A model generated the notes under the pieces. The model was not told the origin of the DNA and did not search any database. It saw only the letters and a list, made by a program, of their open reading frames with translations. Of a stretch of 64,000 nt of DNA, positions 1-7,729 are shown one piece after another; positions within the stretch are counted from its first letter, which is position 1; each line of letters begins with the position of its first letter. This DNA is from Haloferax gibbonsii ATCC 33959 (GTDB lineage: Archaea > Halobacteriota > Halobacteria > Halobacteriales > Haloferacaceae). The stretch is taken from assembly GCF_000336775.1 (NCBI RefSeq), contig NZ_AOLJ01000028.1:1-64000 (forward strand), written 5' to 3'. The translations under genes were made by a program, and so were the position numbers.

Positions 1-62
1 AGCCAGGAGATTCCGCCGGGCTCATAACCCGGAGATCGGTAGTTCAAATCTACCTCCCGCTA
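1..62 (+). tRNA. tRNA-Met (CAU), initiator-type, 5' truncated by window edge
   Basis: The anticodon stem-loop around position 22-26 reads CATAA after GGGCT and is closed by a 5-bp GC-rich stem. It is followed by a T-arm (GGTAG, loop TTCAAAT, CTACC) and the 3' acceptor strand ending CTCCCGCTA. The GGGCUCAUAACCC anticodon arm with three GC pairs is typical of archaeal initiator tRNA. About 14 nt of the 5' end (acceptor strand and start of the D-arm) lie before the window. No CCA is encoded. Confidence 0.9.
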
Positions 63-85
63 TTCTCCTGAAAACTACACCCCAA

Positions 86-107
86 GCAGCGCGTTTCATC
101 GCGCTGC
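86..107. other. 8-bp perfect hairpin downstream of tRNA-Met
   Basis: GCAGCGCG at 86-93 pairs perfectly with CGCGCTGC at 100-107 around a 6-nt loop, 24 nt after the tRNA 3' end. It could mark the 3' end of the tRNA transcript, but no T-run follows, so a terminator role is uncertain. Confidence 0.4.
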
Positions 108-137
108 GGCGGCCCGTCTTCCGTGATAATCGCAACA

Positions 138-199
138 GGTAGTTTGAACCAGAGAATCGAGCGAAGCGAGATTCGCGTCGTTCAAATCTACCTCCCGCC
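138..199 (+). repeat. Displaced partial copy of the tRNA-Met T-arm/3' end (att-like)
   Basis: Positions 180-198 repeat the last part of the tRNA (42-60) exactly over 19 bp. The 5' half of the T-stem (GGTAG) recurs at 139-143, separated from the 3' half by about 35 nt that contain GAGCGAAGCGAG flanked by GAATC/GATTC. Duplicated tRNA 3' ends are the usual footprint of integrase-mediated insertion. No integrase gene is visible nearby, so this would be an old remnant. The following 170 nt up to the next gene hold nothing I recognise. Confidence 0.5.
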
Positions 200-368
200 A
201 TGGTTTTGCCGACCGCAACTCCTGAGCGCCGAGTCTCGGCTCGGCGCGGCCCACGAGGTCGGCCTCATAGCCAGTCAGTCGAACTAGTGAGCAGCGCTTC
301 AGGTTGTGAGTGAGGCCGCTTTCCCCGACGATTAAGAGAAGACCGGGTTCGGAGAGGAGACTGACAAC

Positions 369-1199
369 TCAGTAATCGGCCGACTTACCGCGTTTCTCGG
401 CGACGACCGACCCGACTGCGGACCGCAACGTCTCCCAGTCGACGCGGCCGTTGTCGAGTCGAACGTACTCCTCGCGCACGATACTCTCGAACACGCGTGC
501 GTGAACCTCGGCGGTCGTGGGCGATTGGGACGTTTCGACGGCTTCGACGGCGCGGCCGACTCGGGCGTCGGTGACGAGGTCGTCGGCGAGTTCCGCTGGC
601 TCGCCTCGTATCGGCTCGTGGTCGCGTCTCTCGTCGACGGCGGTGTCTTCGACGAGTGCGCGTCCACCGCGTCGGTTCTCGATGACGACACCCGCGGCGG
701 GTCCGGCGTACCACGCTGATTCGGGGATGTCGAGTCGCTCCGGGTGGAAATCCCGAACGTTCAGTTCCTTCTGGAAGGTGTTCAGCGGCGTCAGACCCAG
801 GCGTTCGAACACCTGCTCGGCTTTGTCGATGGGGAGCAGTCGCTCCTTGGCCCCGCTCCAGATGGTCCAGCCGAGAAATGCCGGGATTCGCTCCCAGTCG
901 TAGTCGATACCGACATTGCACGGTGCCACGCCGAAGAAGACGTACGCTCCCGGCTCGTCGACCGCGTCGTGGAACGCGTCGCGGTCGAACCGCTCTCGAA
1001 CGTGCCGAACGGCGGATTCGTACGGCGGAGGCACGTCGTCGAAGACTCGGTCTCGGTCGCCGAACAGTAGACGCCCCGACGGTTCCATCTGAAACCGCAA
1101 CCGGAGACCAGCGACGTACTCACGGAGCCACAGGTGACCGCTCGACAGCAACTCGTCGGCAGCGTCTCCGAGATGAGGCGTCGGTAGATACGGTTGCAT
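369..1199 (-). CDS. RNA ligase-family-like protein with degenerate active site
   Basis: A 276-residue protein whose layout follows the small haloarchaeal RNA-ligase/nucleotidyltransferase family. It has a motif I region at 27-31, a motif III region with FFGVAP then IDYDWERIPAFLG at 88-110, and motif IV AAGVVIEN at 168-175. Each residue expected to be catalytic is changed. Motif I reads EYVAG where EKVDG is expected, so the adenylated Lys and the Asp are missing. The motif III Glu is Val, and the motif IV EGVV is AGVV. Adenylyl transfer is therefore unlikely and the protein may have become an RNA-binding or structural relative. The start at 1199 is chosen because homology begins at MQPYLPTP; the longer reading (to 1292) adds low-quality residues. 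Family assignment rests on remembered motifs, not a search. Confidence 0.65.
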   Translation of the reverse strand: MQPYLPTPHLGDAADELLSSGHLWLREYVAGLRLRFQMEPSGRLLFGDRDRVFDDVPPPYESAVRHVRERFDRDAFHDAVDEPGAYVFFGVAPCNVGIDYDWERIPAFLGWTIWSGAKERLLPIDKAEQVFERLGLTPLNTFQKELNVRDFHPERLDIPESAWYAGPAAGVVIENRRGGRALVEDTAVDERRDHEPIRGEPAELADDLVTDARVGRAVEAVETSQSPTTAEVHARVFESIVREEYVRLDNGRVDWETLRSAVGSVVAEKRGKSADY

Positions 1200-1528
1200 G
1201 AGTGATTCGTTCCACGACGAGAGGGATAGTCTTGGGTGTGCGCTCTGGCATCTCACTCGCCGCGTGCCGCCCTTCGAGCCGCATGGGAGCACGTCGTCGT
1301 AGACTGCCTAGAGGGTCGAGCCGCGAATGATAAATTTTGTATCGCGCTATATGGTTTATCCTCTACTCTCGGAGAATAACCGACAAATTGCTAATCCTCG
1401 TTGTCTCCTGCCGACAACGACGCAACAAATATAGACAATTTTCGGATACTTCTCGTCTCTCACTCGAAATCGGAGCTCACAGAATCAGCGAGGGGTCGGT
1501 GTTCGATGTTCTCCCGGCAGCTGACCGG

Positions 1529-2554
1529 TCAGATTCGCCAGTTCAGCGAGAACGAGTCGTTCGTCGCGGTATCGTTCGTGGCAGTACCGTTCGTCGTCCC
1601 GTTCGTGGAGTTCGAAGTGGCCTTCGTCTGCTCGGCCGGCGTTCCCGTGTCTGCCGTGACAGTTCCGCTCGTCAGTTCGCCCAGCGGGGCCTGAATGGCA
1701 TAGCTCGGCGTCTCGACCTGAATCGTGCTCTGGGCGTCGACCTGTACGAACTTCAGTTCAAGCGTGTACGAGCCGTCGGATTCGATTTCGGTCGCTTCGA
1801 CCTGGTCGGTCTGCGGGTGGAACGCCCACGCCGTCTCACCGGCGTCGAGGCGGCTCGTCTCGCCTTCGATAGTCCGAACCGTGTAATCCCGGCTCGTGTC
1901 GGACCCCGCAAGCGGGTAGTTGCGGTCGAGCCACGCCTGGTATCCCTCGTCGATGGCGTACACGTTCTCGAAGCCGGTCGCGAGCAGCATCGCCGCCCGG
2001 AGCGACGACAGGTGGTGCGGGCAGTGGCAGTAGGTCACCACGCGGTCCGCCTCGTTCCAGTCGTCCGTGGGGTCGAGCGTCCGCCCGTCCGGTGCGGGGC
2101 TGAGCACGGAGCCGAAGACGTGGGAGACCTCGTATCCGGTCTCGCTGCGGGCGTCGACGAAGCGCGCCTCCCCGCGCGCGTACCAGTAGTACGCGTCCTC
2201 GATGGGTACGAGCGGAACTTCGACGGTCACGTCGTGCACCTCTCGCGTGAGCGTATCGTAGGAGCTCGTGTCGATGGACCGCTCTTCCGGCACGGTGTCG
2301 AACTCAGGCGGGTAGCCGTCCGAAGGTTTGGGGTCTTGCGGTAGGTCGTCGCCCTCGCGGGGTCCTCGCATCCGGTCTTCGGGCGCGGCCGTCGTCGTTT
2401 GCGTCGTCGTCTGCGTCGCGTTCGCGGTGGTCGTCTGGGTCGACGTGGACGGCGTCGATTCGGGGGACCCGCTCGAACAGCCCGCGAGCCCGGCAATCGT
2501 CGCTGCACCGGTCAACTGAAGGAACCGTCTGCGGCTCGACTGTCGTTCTGTCAT
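1529..2554 (-). CDS. Rhodanese-domain Tat lipoprotein
   Basis: A 341-residue exported protein. The N-terminus has a twin-arginine stretch (SRRRFLQLTG) and a lipobox GLAGC at about residue 27, then a Thr-rich linker of about 30 residues. A rhodanese fold follows (DAYYWYARGEARFVDAR, then YCHCPHHLS with the candidate nucleophilic Cys, then GFENVYAIDEGYQAWLDRNYPL). A beta-rich C-terminal extension ends in an Asn/Thr-rich tail with several N-glycosylation sequons. The likely role is sulfur transfer or redox sensing on the outer face of the membrane; the substrate is unknown. A GTG three bases upstream (2557) is an alternative start. A TATA-like box about 27-36 nt upstream suggests a leaderless transcript. 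The 330 bp between this gene and the next downstream gene is AT-richer and carries no ORF I trust. Confidence 0.85.
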   Translation of the reverse strand: MTERQSSRRRFLQLTGAATIAGLAGCSSGSPESTPSTSTQTTTANATQTTTQTTTAAPEDRMRGPREGDDLPQDPKPSDGYPPEFDTVPEERSIDTSSYDTLTREVHDVTVEVPLVPIEDAYYWYARGEARFVDARSETGYEVSHVFGSVLSPAPDGRTLDPTDDWNEADRVVTYCHCPHHLSSLRAAMLLATGFENVYAIDEGYQAWLDRNYPLAGSDTSRDYTVRTIEGETSRLDAGETAWAFHPQTDQVEATEIESDGSYTLELKFVQVDAQSTIQVETPSYAIQAPLGELTSGTVTADTGTPAEQTKATSNSTNGTTNGTATNDTATNDSFSLNWRI

Positions 2555-2580
2555 CACCCATCCGTACTGACCAGTAGTGG

Positions 2581-2592
2581 TTTATTATATAC
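2581..2592 (-). promoter_or_regulatory. TATA box of the rhodanese lipoprotein gene
   Basis: The minus strand reads TATATAATAAACC and is centred about 30 nt before the ATG at 2554, the position expected for a leaderless haloarchaeal transcript. Confidence 0.6.
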
Positions 2593-2671
2593 AGAGTAAG
2601 CGCTGTGCGCCCTTACTCGCGTGGAAAGGCGGGCTACGAGTGACGGGCGTATCGTGCCGCTAAACCGCCGT

Positions 2672-2959
2672 TCACGCGGTCTGCTTGAGATACCGCTTCT
2701 CCCAGCGGCGGCGCGTCTCGACCGCTTCGCGGCCCTCGTCGGTCAGCGAGTACTCGTTGGTCCGTCCGTTCTTGCTCCCTTTGTGGACGAGGTCTTTGTC
2801 GACGAGTTCGTTCAGGTTCGTGTACACGCGGCCCGTGAGCAGGTCGCGCCCCTGCGTCTTTTCGAGTTCGGTCTTGATGGTCTGTCCAGAGGAGTCGCTC
2901 ATTCCTCGCACAACGAACAGCAAATCGCGTTGAATCGCGGTTAATTCGTGTACGCACAT
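2672..2959 (-). CDS. PadR-family winged-helix transcriptional regulator
   Basis: A 95-residue protein fitting the short (s1) PadR class. It opens with an N-terminal helix (ELTAIQRDLLFVVRGM). A winged helix follows with GQTIKTELEKTQGRDLLTGRVYTNLNELVDKDLVHKG and the typical NEYSLTDEGREAVETRR wing, ending in a short C-terminal helix. Such proteins bind DNA as dimers and usually repress targets in response to small molecules or redox. The ATG at 2959 gives the conserved N-terminus; an upstream GTG at 2971 is less likely. A palindrome lies about 50 nt upstream. The gene is transcribed away from glmM and need not control the polysaccharide genes. Confidence 0.88.
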   Translation of the reverse strand: MCVHELTAIQRDLLFVVRGMSDSSGQTIKTELEKTQGRDLLTGRVYTNLNELVDKDLVHKGSKNGRTNEYSLTDEGREAVETRRRWEKRYLKQTA

Positions 2960-3005
2960 AGGGGATGCCACGGGCGCACCCTACATGAACTTCGGAGATA
3001 GTTGT

Positions 3006-3027
3006 GGTTCTAAAGAACCCCTAGAAC
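3006..3027. promoter_or_regulatory. Nested inverted repeat upstream of padR-like gene (candidate operator)
   Basis: GGTTCT AA AGAACC (3006-3019) is a perfect 6-2-6 palindrome, and GTTCTA (3007-3012) also pairs with TAGAAC (3022-3027). It sits 47-68 nt before the PadR start codon, a plausible autoregulatory site. The rest of the 2960-3248 gap shows no gene. Confidence 0.4.
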
Positions 3028-3248
3028 GTGTGAAACGGTCGTTTCTCGGAGTTCGCTCTCAGCACCGACGGCGACCGCGCGAATAGACACATCATAAACG
3101 GGGGTCGCTCCGACCGCTCGAACGCGCGAAACCACGCGGACCCGGACGAACGCGCCATCGTTCCGCGACTGCCGACCAGCGGACGCCGGGCGATAGCCGA
3201 CCCGCCAACTGCGCCCTCTCGGGAGCGAACGCCCCGACCCAGCGGTTC

Positions 3249-3269
3249 CTTACTCATCCCATAGTAAGG
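3249..3269 (+). promoter_or_regulatory. CTTA/ATAATAA-type promoter of glmM
   Basis: CTTA (3249-3252), 7 nt, then CATAGTAAGG. The last A of ATAGTAA (3267) is 27 nt before the ATG at 3294, so the transcript should be leaderless. It is one of 19 matching sites in the window. Confidence 0.75.
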
Positions 3270-3293
3270 AACCCCGCCGCCCACGTGCGGAGT

Positions 3294-4619
3294 ATGTTTG
3301 GAACGAGCGGCGTTCGCGGTGCCGTCGGCGAAGACGTGACGGCTGAAGTGGCGCTCTGTATCGGAAGGGCGCTCGGTAGCGAGGTCACCGGGCGCGTCGT
3401 CGTCGGTCGCGACGCGCGCGAAAGCGGAACGATGCTCGAACACGCACTCGTCGCCGGGCTTCTGGAGTGCGGAATCGACGTACTCCGACTCGGAACCCTG
3501 CCGACGCCGTCTATCGCCCGCGCCGTCGAGTGGTTCGACGCCGACGCCGGTGCCGTCATCACCGCCTCGCACAACCCGCCGACCGACAACGGGGTGAAGC
3601 TCTGGACCGCGTCCGGCCGGGCGTTCGATTCGGCCCAGCGCGCCGCCATCGAGCGCCGTATCGAAGACGAGGACTACGAACTCGCCGCGTGGGACGGCGT
3701 CGGAACCGAGCGACACCGAAGCATCGAAAACCGCCACCGCGACGCGCTCAAATCGAGCGTCGACCTCGAAAACCCCTGTTCGGTCGTCGTCGACATCGGC
3801 AACGGAACGGGGCGGCTCACGGCGGACGCGCTCTCGGACCTCGGCTGTACGGTGTCGACGCTCAACGGCCAGCGCGACGGTCGATTCCCCGCCCGCCCGA
3901 GCGAACCGACCGACGAGACGCTTCGCGGGCTCAAGTCCCACGTCGCCGCGACCGACGCGGACCTCGGTATCGCCCACGACGGGGACGCAGACCGGATGAT
4001 GGCCGTCGACGGCGACGGGAACTTCGTCGACGGCGACGCGCTCCTCGCCCTGTTCGGGCGCGAGGCCGCGTCAGAAGGCGACCGAATCGCCGTTCCGGTG
4101 AACACGAGCCTCGCCGTCGACGACGCGGTCGCGACCGTCGGTGCGGACGTGGTCCGGACGCGCGTGGGCGACGTGTTCGTCGCCGAGCGGTGCGCCGAGC
4201 CGGGCGTCGTCTTCGGCGGCGAGCCCTCCGGGGCGTGGATTTGGGCCGACGAGACGCCCTGTCCCGACGGCCCGCTCGCGGCGTGCAAACTCGTCGAGTT
4301 CGTCTCGCGGCGCGGCCCGTTGGCCGACCTCGTGGACGATATCGACGCCTACCCGCTTCGCCGCGAGAGCGTCGAGACGAGCGACAAAGCGGGCGTCCTC
4401 GAACGCGTCGAAGCGGCGGTGCGCGAGGAGTACGACGACATCGACGACCGCGACGGGCTCCGCGTCGAGACCGACGACGGGTGGTTCCTCGTCCGGGCGA
4501 GCGGAACGCAACCGCTCGTGCGAGTCACCGCCGAAGGTCGGACGGAAGCGGCGACCGACCGGCTGTTCGACGAGGCGCTGGCGCTCGTCGAGTCTCGAAT
4601 CGGCCCCGTCCGTACCTGA
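3294..4619 (+). CDS. glmM: Phosphoglucosamine mutase
   Basis: A 441-residue alpha-D-phosphohexomutase, full length, with all four signature loops. FGTSGVRG is at residues 2-9 and the phosphoserine loop TASHNP at 90-95 (Ser92 catalytic). The metal loop DGDADR is at 229-234, the sugar loop GGEPSG at 308-313, and the phosphate loop RASGTQP at 401-407. It should convert glucosamine-6-phosphate to glucosamine-1-phosphate between GlmS and GlmU, both encoded in this window. A phosphomannomutase activity cannot be excluded from sequence. The ATG at 3294 is preferred over the GTG at 3285 because homology starts at MFGTSG and the promoter box is correctly spaced. A degenerate paralog lies at 54.3 kb. 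Confidence 0.88.
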   Translation: MFGTSGVRGAVGEDVTAEVALCIGRALGSEVTGRVVVGRDARESGTMLEHALVAGLLECGIDVLRLGTLPTPSIARAVEWFDADAGAVITASHNPPTDNGVKLWTASGRAFDSAQRAAIERRIEDEDYELAAWDGVGTERHRSIENRHRDALKSSVDLENPCSVVVDIGNGTGRLTADALSDLGCTVSTLNGQRDGRFPARPSEPTDETLRGLKSHVAATDADLGIAHDGDADRMMAVDGDGNFVDGDALLALFGREAASEGDRIAVPVNTSLAVDDAVATVGADVVRTRVGDVFVAERCAEPGVVFGGEPSGAWIWADETPCPDGPLAACKLVEFVSRRGPLADLVDDIDAYPLRRESVETSDKAGVLERVEAAVREEYDDIDDRDGLRVETDDGWFLVRASGTQPLVRVTAEGRTEAATDRLFDEALALVESRIGPVRT

Positions 4620-4832
4620 ACCGGGGGGTCGACCCGGACCTCGAACGTCGGTTCCTCCGGTACGACGAACGCTACTTCGGTTACACGCTCAGGTTCACCA
4701 CCGAGTGACGCGACCGGAGAGGCAACTTCGCTCCCGCGTAGAATTGGAGTATCGAAATTGGGTGGCCAGCGAATGGGTGACACGCCCACAAATCAGCCGA
4801 ATTCAGTGCGGTAGTTGTCCGCATGGATATAA

Positions 4833-4880
4833 AAAGACTGGATATGTGAAGGCACGGTGTTTCTCCGTTTTATGACGTTC
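4833..4880 (+). promoter_or_regulatory. Upstream block shared with the 26.8 kb beta-helix gene
   Basis: AAAG..CTG..A.ATGTGAAG followed, at identical spacing, by TATGACGTTC matches 26744-26791 without gaps (16 of 19 at the left end and 7 of 7 in GACGTTC). A TTTTAT box at 4868-4873 lies at the TATA position relative to the ATG at 4897. The remainder of the 4620-4896 gap shows nothing else. Confidence 0.5.
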
Positions 4881-4896
4881 AGTAAATCGGATACAA

Positions 4897-6264
4897 ATGA
4901 ACGCGGAATTTACTCGTCGCACCTTCCTCACCGCCGCCGGCGGACTCGCGCTGCTCGGAACTGTCGGAACTCGGAACGCCGCAGCGGGGTTCTCGCCGGG
5001 CGTCGTCGGAACCGCACCGTACCTCAGTGACCGACTCTACCCGACGATGGGCACCGACGATTCGAACCCGACGCTCGTCGTCTACGTGAACTTCCTGTCG
5101 GGCTCCTCGCAGTACTTCGTTCAGCACAACCTCGAAGACGTCGTCCGCGAGTACGTCCTGACGGGCGACCTCAACCTCGAAGTCCGACTCCTCTCGTACA
5201 AGCCCGACGCCATCGACACCTACCTCGTCGGCGACGACGAGGGCGAAGCCCGCGCCGCCCGCGCCGCCCACGGCGTCTGGGACGTCGAACCGGAGAACTT
5301 CTGGCGGTTCTTCGAGTTCATGTTCTGGAACTTCACGACCAAGACGTACACCCACGCTCGGTTGGAATCCTACATGGACCTCGCGGGTGTCCGAAACATC
5401 ACGAAAATCGCCAACCGCGCCTACGAAGACCGCTACGACAGCCTCGTCCGCTCGGCGACCGACGAGGCCGGCCGCTACGGCATCTCGGGCGTGCCGCGAG
5501 TTCGCCTGCTTCGAGACCACAAGGACGGAAACTACGGCGACATCCTCGGCTGGGTTCGGACCCGTCTCGACCGGGTCAACGCGGGGTCGGTACGCACCCA
5601 CTCGCTCCTTCCGGGAACGAACTACGAGACGCCCGTCCACGTCATCGACTCCGGAAGGCCCGGCCCGACGGCGTTCGTCGTCGGCGGTATCCACGGCGAG
5701 GAGCCGCAGGGCTACCGCGCGGCGGACCAACTCAGGCATCTCCGCCCGACCGGCGGCAAGCTCGTCGTCGTCCCCTACGCGAACGCGCCCGCAATCAGTA
5801 TCGGGGCCAGATACACTGAAGACGGCGACCTAAACCGGCAGTTCCCCACCGGAGCGGAACCCACGTCCCGGCTCGCGCGGGCGCTCTGGGACGAACTCGT
5901 CTCGCACGACCCCGACGTCGTCGTCGACCTTCACAGCTCCAGCGGCATCTACAAGCACGACGGAAAAGTCGGCCAGGCGGTCTTCCCGACTCGCGCGACC
6001 CCGATGAACGCCGCAAGCGCGTGCGACTACGTCAACGAGCAGTACATCGACCCCTCGGAGTACCCGTCGTACTACGACTTCGACTGCGGGAACTCCCTCG
6101 ACGGCTCTCGTCCGCTCTTCATCCACAAGGTGTACGGCGACCTGCACCTCCCCGGCTACATCGTCGAGACGACCCGCAAGGGGACGACCCTCGAAGACGC
6201 CGTGACGTGGGAAGTCGCCGTCGCCCGCGACCTGCTCTGGCAACACGGCGTCTACCACGGGTGA
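4897..6264 (+). CDS. Tat-exported thioredoxin-fold / aspartoacylase-type metallohydrolase fusion
   Basis: A 455-residue protein with a Tat signal (TRRTFLTAAGG, ending near AAAG at 31). Residues 48-225 form a DsbA/thioredoxin-like domain homologous to the lipoprotein encoded at 11.6 kb (shared YPT-GT, VY-x(11)-FV, GDL, VWDVEPENFW, GVPRVRLL). The active-site Cys position is occupied by SGSS, so redox chemistry is unlikely. Residues 235-455 form an AstE/AspA (M14-like) zinc hydrolase: GGIHGEEPQG (His266, Glu269), LNRQFP (312-317), DLHSSSG (His346) and YIVETT (catalytic Glu near 424). It could cleave an N-acyl or amide bond in a surface glycan or peptide. The fusion is unusual. It lacks the CTTA-type promoter of its neighbours. 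Confidence 0.75.
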   Translation: MNAEFTRRTFLTAAGGLALLGTVGTRNAAAGFSPGVVGTAPYLSDRLYPTMGTDDSNPTLVVYVNFLSGSSQYFVQHNLEDVVREYVLTGDLNLEVRLLSYKPDAIDTYLVGDDEGEARAARAAHGVWDVEPENFWRFFEFMFWNFTTKTYTHARLESYMDLAGVRNITKIANRAYEDRYDSLVRSATDEAGRYGISGVPRVRLLRDHKDGNYGDILGWVRTRLDRVNAGSVRTHSLLPGTNYETPVHVIDSGRPGPTAFVVGGIHGEEPQGYRAADQLRHLRPTGGKLVVVPYANAPAISIGARYTEDGDLNRQFPTGAEPTSRLARALWDELVSHDPDVVVDLHSSSGIYKHDGKVGQAVFPTRATPMNAASACDYVNEQYIDPSEYPSYYDFDCGNSLDGSRPLFIHKVYGDLHLPGYIVETTRKGTTLEDAVTWEVAVARDLLWQHGVYHG

Positions 6265-6333
6265 CCGGCTACGGCTGAACCACTACGACGCGCCTAACGC
6301 GACGAACTCGCCGAAAACCGCCGACAACGACCG

Positions 6334-6354
6334 CTTATCTCGCGTATAATAACG
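6334..6354 (+). promoter_or_regulatory. CTTA/ATAATAA-type promoter of glmU
   Basis: CTTA (6334-6337), 7 nt, then TATAATAACG. The box ends 27 nt before the ATG at 6379. Confidence 0.78.
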
Positions 6355-6378
6355 CCCGTCGTTCGACTACGGCGGGGT

Positions 6379-7560
6379 ATGCAAGCGATTCTACTGGCGG
6401 CCGGACGCGGCACGCGAATGCGCCCGCTGTCGAACGAGGTTCCGAAACCGATGCTGACCGTGGCCGGACGGCCAATCGTCGGCCACACCGCCGCGGCGGC
6501 GGTCGAAGCCGGTGCCGACGAACTCGTCATGGTCGTCGGCTACGGCCAAGAGACGGTGCGCGAGCACTTCGGCTCGTCCTACCGCGGCGTCCCGGTCTCG
6601 TACGTCGAACAGGACGAACAGCAGGGGACCGCAGACGCGGTTCGCGCAGCCAAGGAGCACATCGACGGCGCGTTCGCCGTCCTCTACGGCGACAACCTCT
6701 ACGACCCCGCCGGAATCGACGCCCTGTTCGACGCGGCACCGAGCATCGCGTCGGTCCGCGTCCCGAACCCCTCCAACTACGGCGTGTTGAACGTCAGCGA
6801 CGGTGCGGTGGCGGAAATCGTCGAGAAACCCGACGCCCCGCAGAACGACCTCGTCAACGCCGGCGCGTACGTGTTTCCCGCCGAGGCCCGCGACATGCTC
6901 GACGTCCCGCTGAGCGAGCGCGGCGAGCGCGAACTCACCGACGTTCTCGACCGGGTCATCGACCGGTTCAACGTCTCGCCGGTGACGCTCGACCGCTGGA
7001 TGGACGTTGGACGCCCGTGGGAGCTCCTCGAAGCCAACGAGTGGAAGCTCGGAACGTTCGACCGCCGCGTCGACGGCGACGTGAGCGACGACGCCACGGT
7101 CCAAGGCGACGTGGTCGTCGAGGAGGGGGCGACCGTCAGAGACGGCTCCGTCGTCGAGGGGCCCGCCTACATCTCGGCGGGCGCGACGGTCGGACCGAAC
7201 GCGTACGTTCGCGGGTGCACGTTCGTCGGACCCGACGTCCACGTCGGCCACGCGGTCGAAATCAAAAACAGCGTCCTCCTCGCGGAGACGAGCGTCGGCC
7301 ACCTCTCGTACGTCGGCGACAGCGTCGTCGGCCGCCGCGTCAACCTCGGCGCGGGGACGAACGTCGCCAACCTCCGCCACGACGGCGAGGCCGTCTCCGT
7401 GACGGTCAAAGGCGAACGTGTCTCGACCGGCCGCCGAAAGTTCGGCGCGGTCGTCGGCGACGACGCGAAGACCGGCATCAACACGGCGCTCAACGCCGGG
7501 GTGAAACTCTCCGAAGGCGCTCGTACCATGCCCGGCGAGACCGTGTCGACCGACCGATAA
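6379..7560 (+). CDS. glmU: Bifunctional sugar-1-phosphate nucleotidylyltransferase/acetyltransferase (GlmU-type)
   Basis: A 393-residue protein. The N-terminal Rossmann-like nucleotidyltransferase begins ILLAAGRGTRMRPLSNEVPKPM (pyrophosphorylase signature) and continues with QGTADAVRAA, YGDNLY and EIVEKPDAP. From about residue 235 a left-handed beta-helix of hexapeptide repeats follows (VQGDVVVEEGATV, AYISAGATVGPNAYVRGC, NLGAGTNVANLRHD, TGINTALNAGVKL). This is the archaeal GlmU layout, which acetylates glucosamine-1-phosphate and couples it to UTP to give UDP-GlcNAc, the precursor for the dehydrogenases encoded at 17.7-20.4 kb. Nucleotide specificity (UTP or dTTP) cannot be read with certainty. 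It is monocistronic and faces the asparagine-synthase-like gene. Confidence 0.86.
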   Translation: MQAILLAAGRGTRMRPLSNEVPKPMLTVAGRPIVGHTAAAAVEAGADELVMVVGYGQETVREHFGSSYRGVPVSYVEQDEQQGTADAVRAAKEHIDGAFAVLYGDNLYDPAGIDALFDAAPSIASVRVPNPSNYGVLNVSDGAVAEIVEKPDAPQNDLVNAGAYVFPAEARDMLDVPLSERGERELTDVLDRVIDRFNVSPVTLDRWMDVGRPWELLEANEWKLGTFDRRVDGDVSDDATVQGDVVVEEGATVRDGSVVEGPAYISAGATVGPNAYVRGCTFVGPDVHVGHAVEIKNSVLLAETSVGHLSYVGDSVVGRRVNLGAGTNVANLRHDGEAVSVTVKGERVSTGRRKFGAVVGDDAKTGINTALNAGVKLSEGARTMPGETVSTDR

Positions 7561-7567
7561 CGCGACG

Positions 7568-7582
7568 GGTCGCTCTTTTTCC
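7568..7582 (+). terminator. T-tract downstream of glmU
   Basis: A run of five T residues (7576-7580) after a GC-rich stretch, 16 nt past the glmU stop codon. Archaeal termination commonly uses such T-tracts. No strong hairpin is evident. Confidence 0.35.
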
Positions 7583-7729
7583 GCTCGTTTACTCCCGTAG
7601 GTCACGCGCTGTCGATGCCGGCACCGGCACCGACACCAACACCCGCAGGTGTCGATGTCTGGATGGGGCGACTGCGGGGCCGGCGGGCGCGTCGTCGAGA
7701 CGGACTGACGGGAAGAAGAGCTGCGGAGT

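Noticed and set aside
1337-2344. Long plus-strand frame (335 codons) opposite the rhodanese gene
   Set aside because: It is a GC-driven mirror of the minus-strand lipoprotein, rich in Arg and Val, without a promoter or domain.
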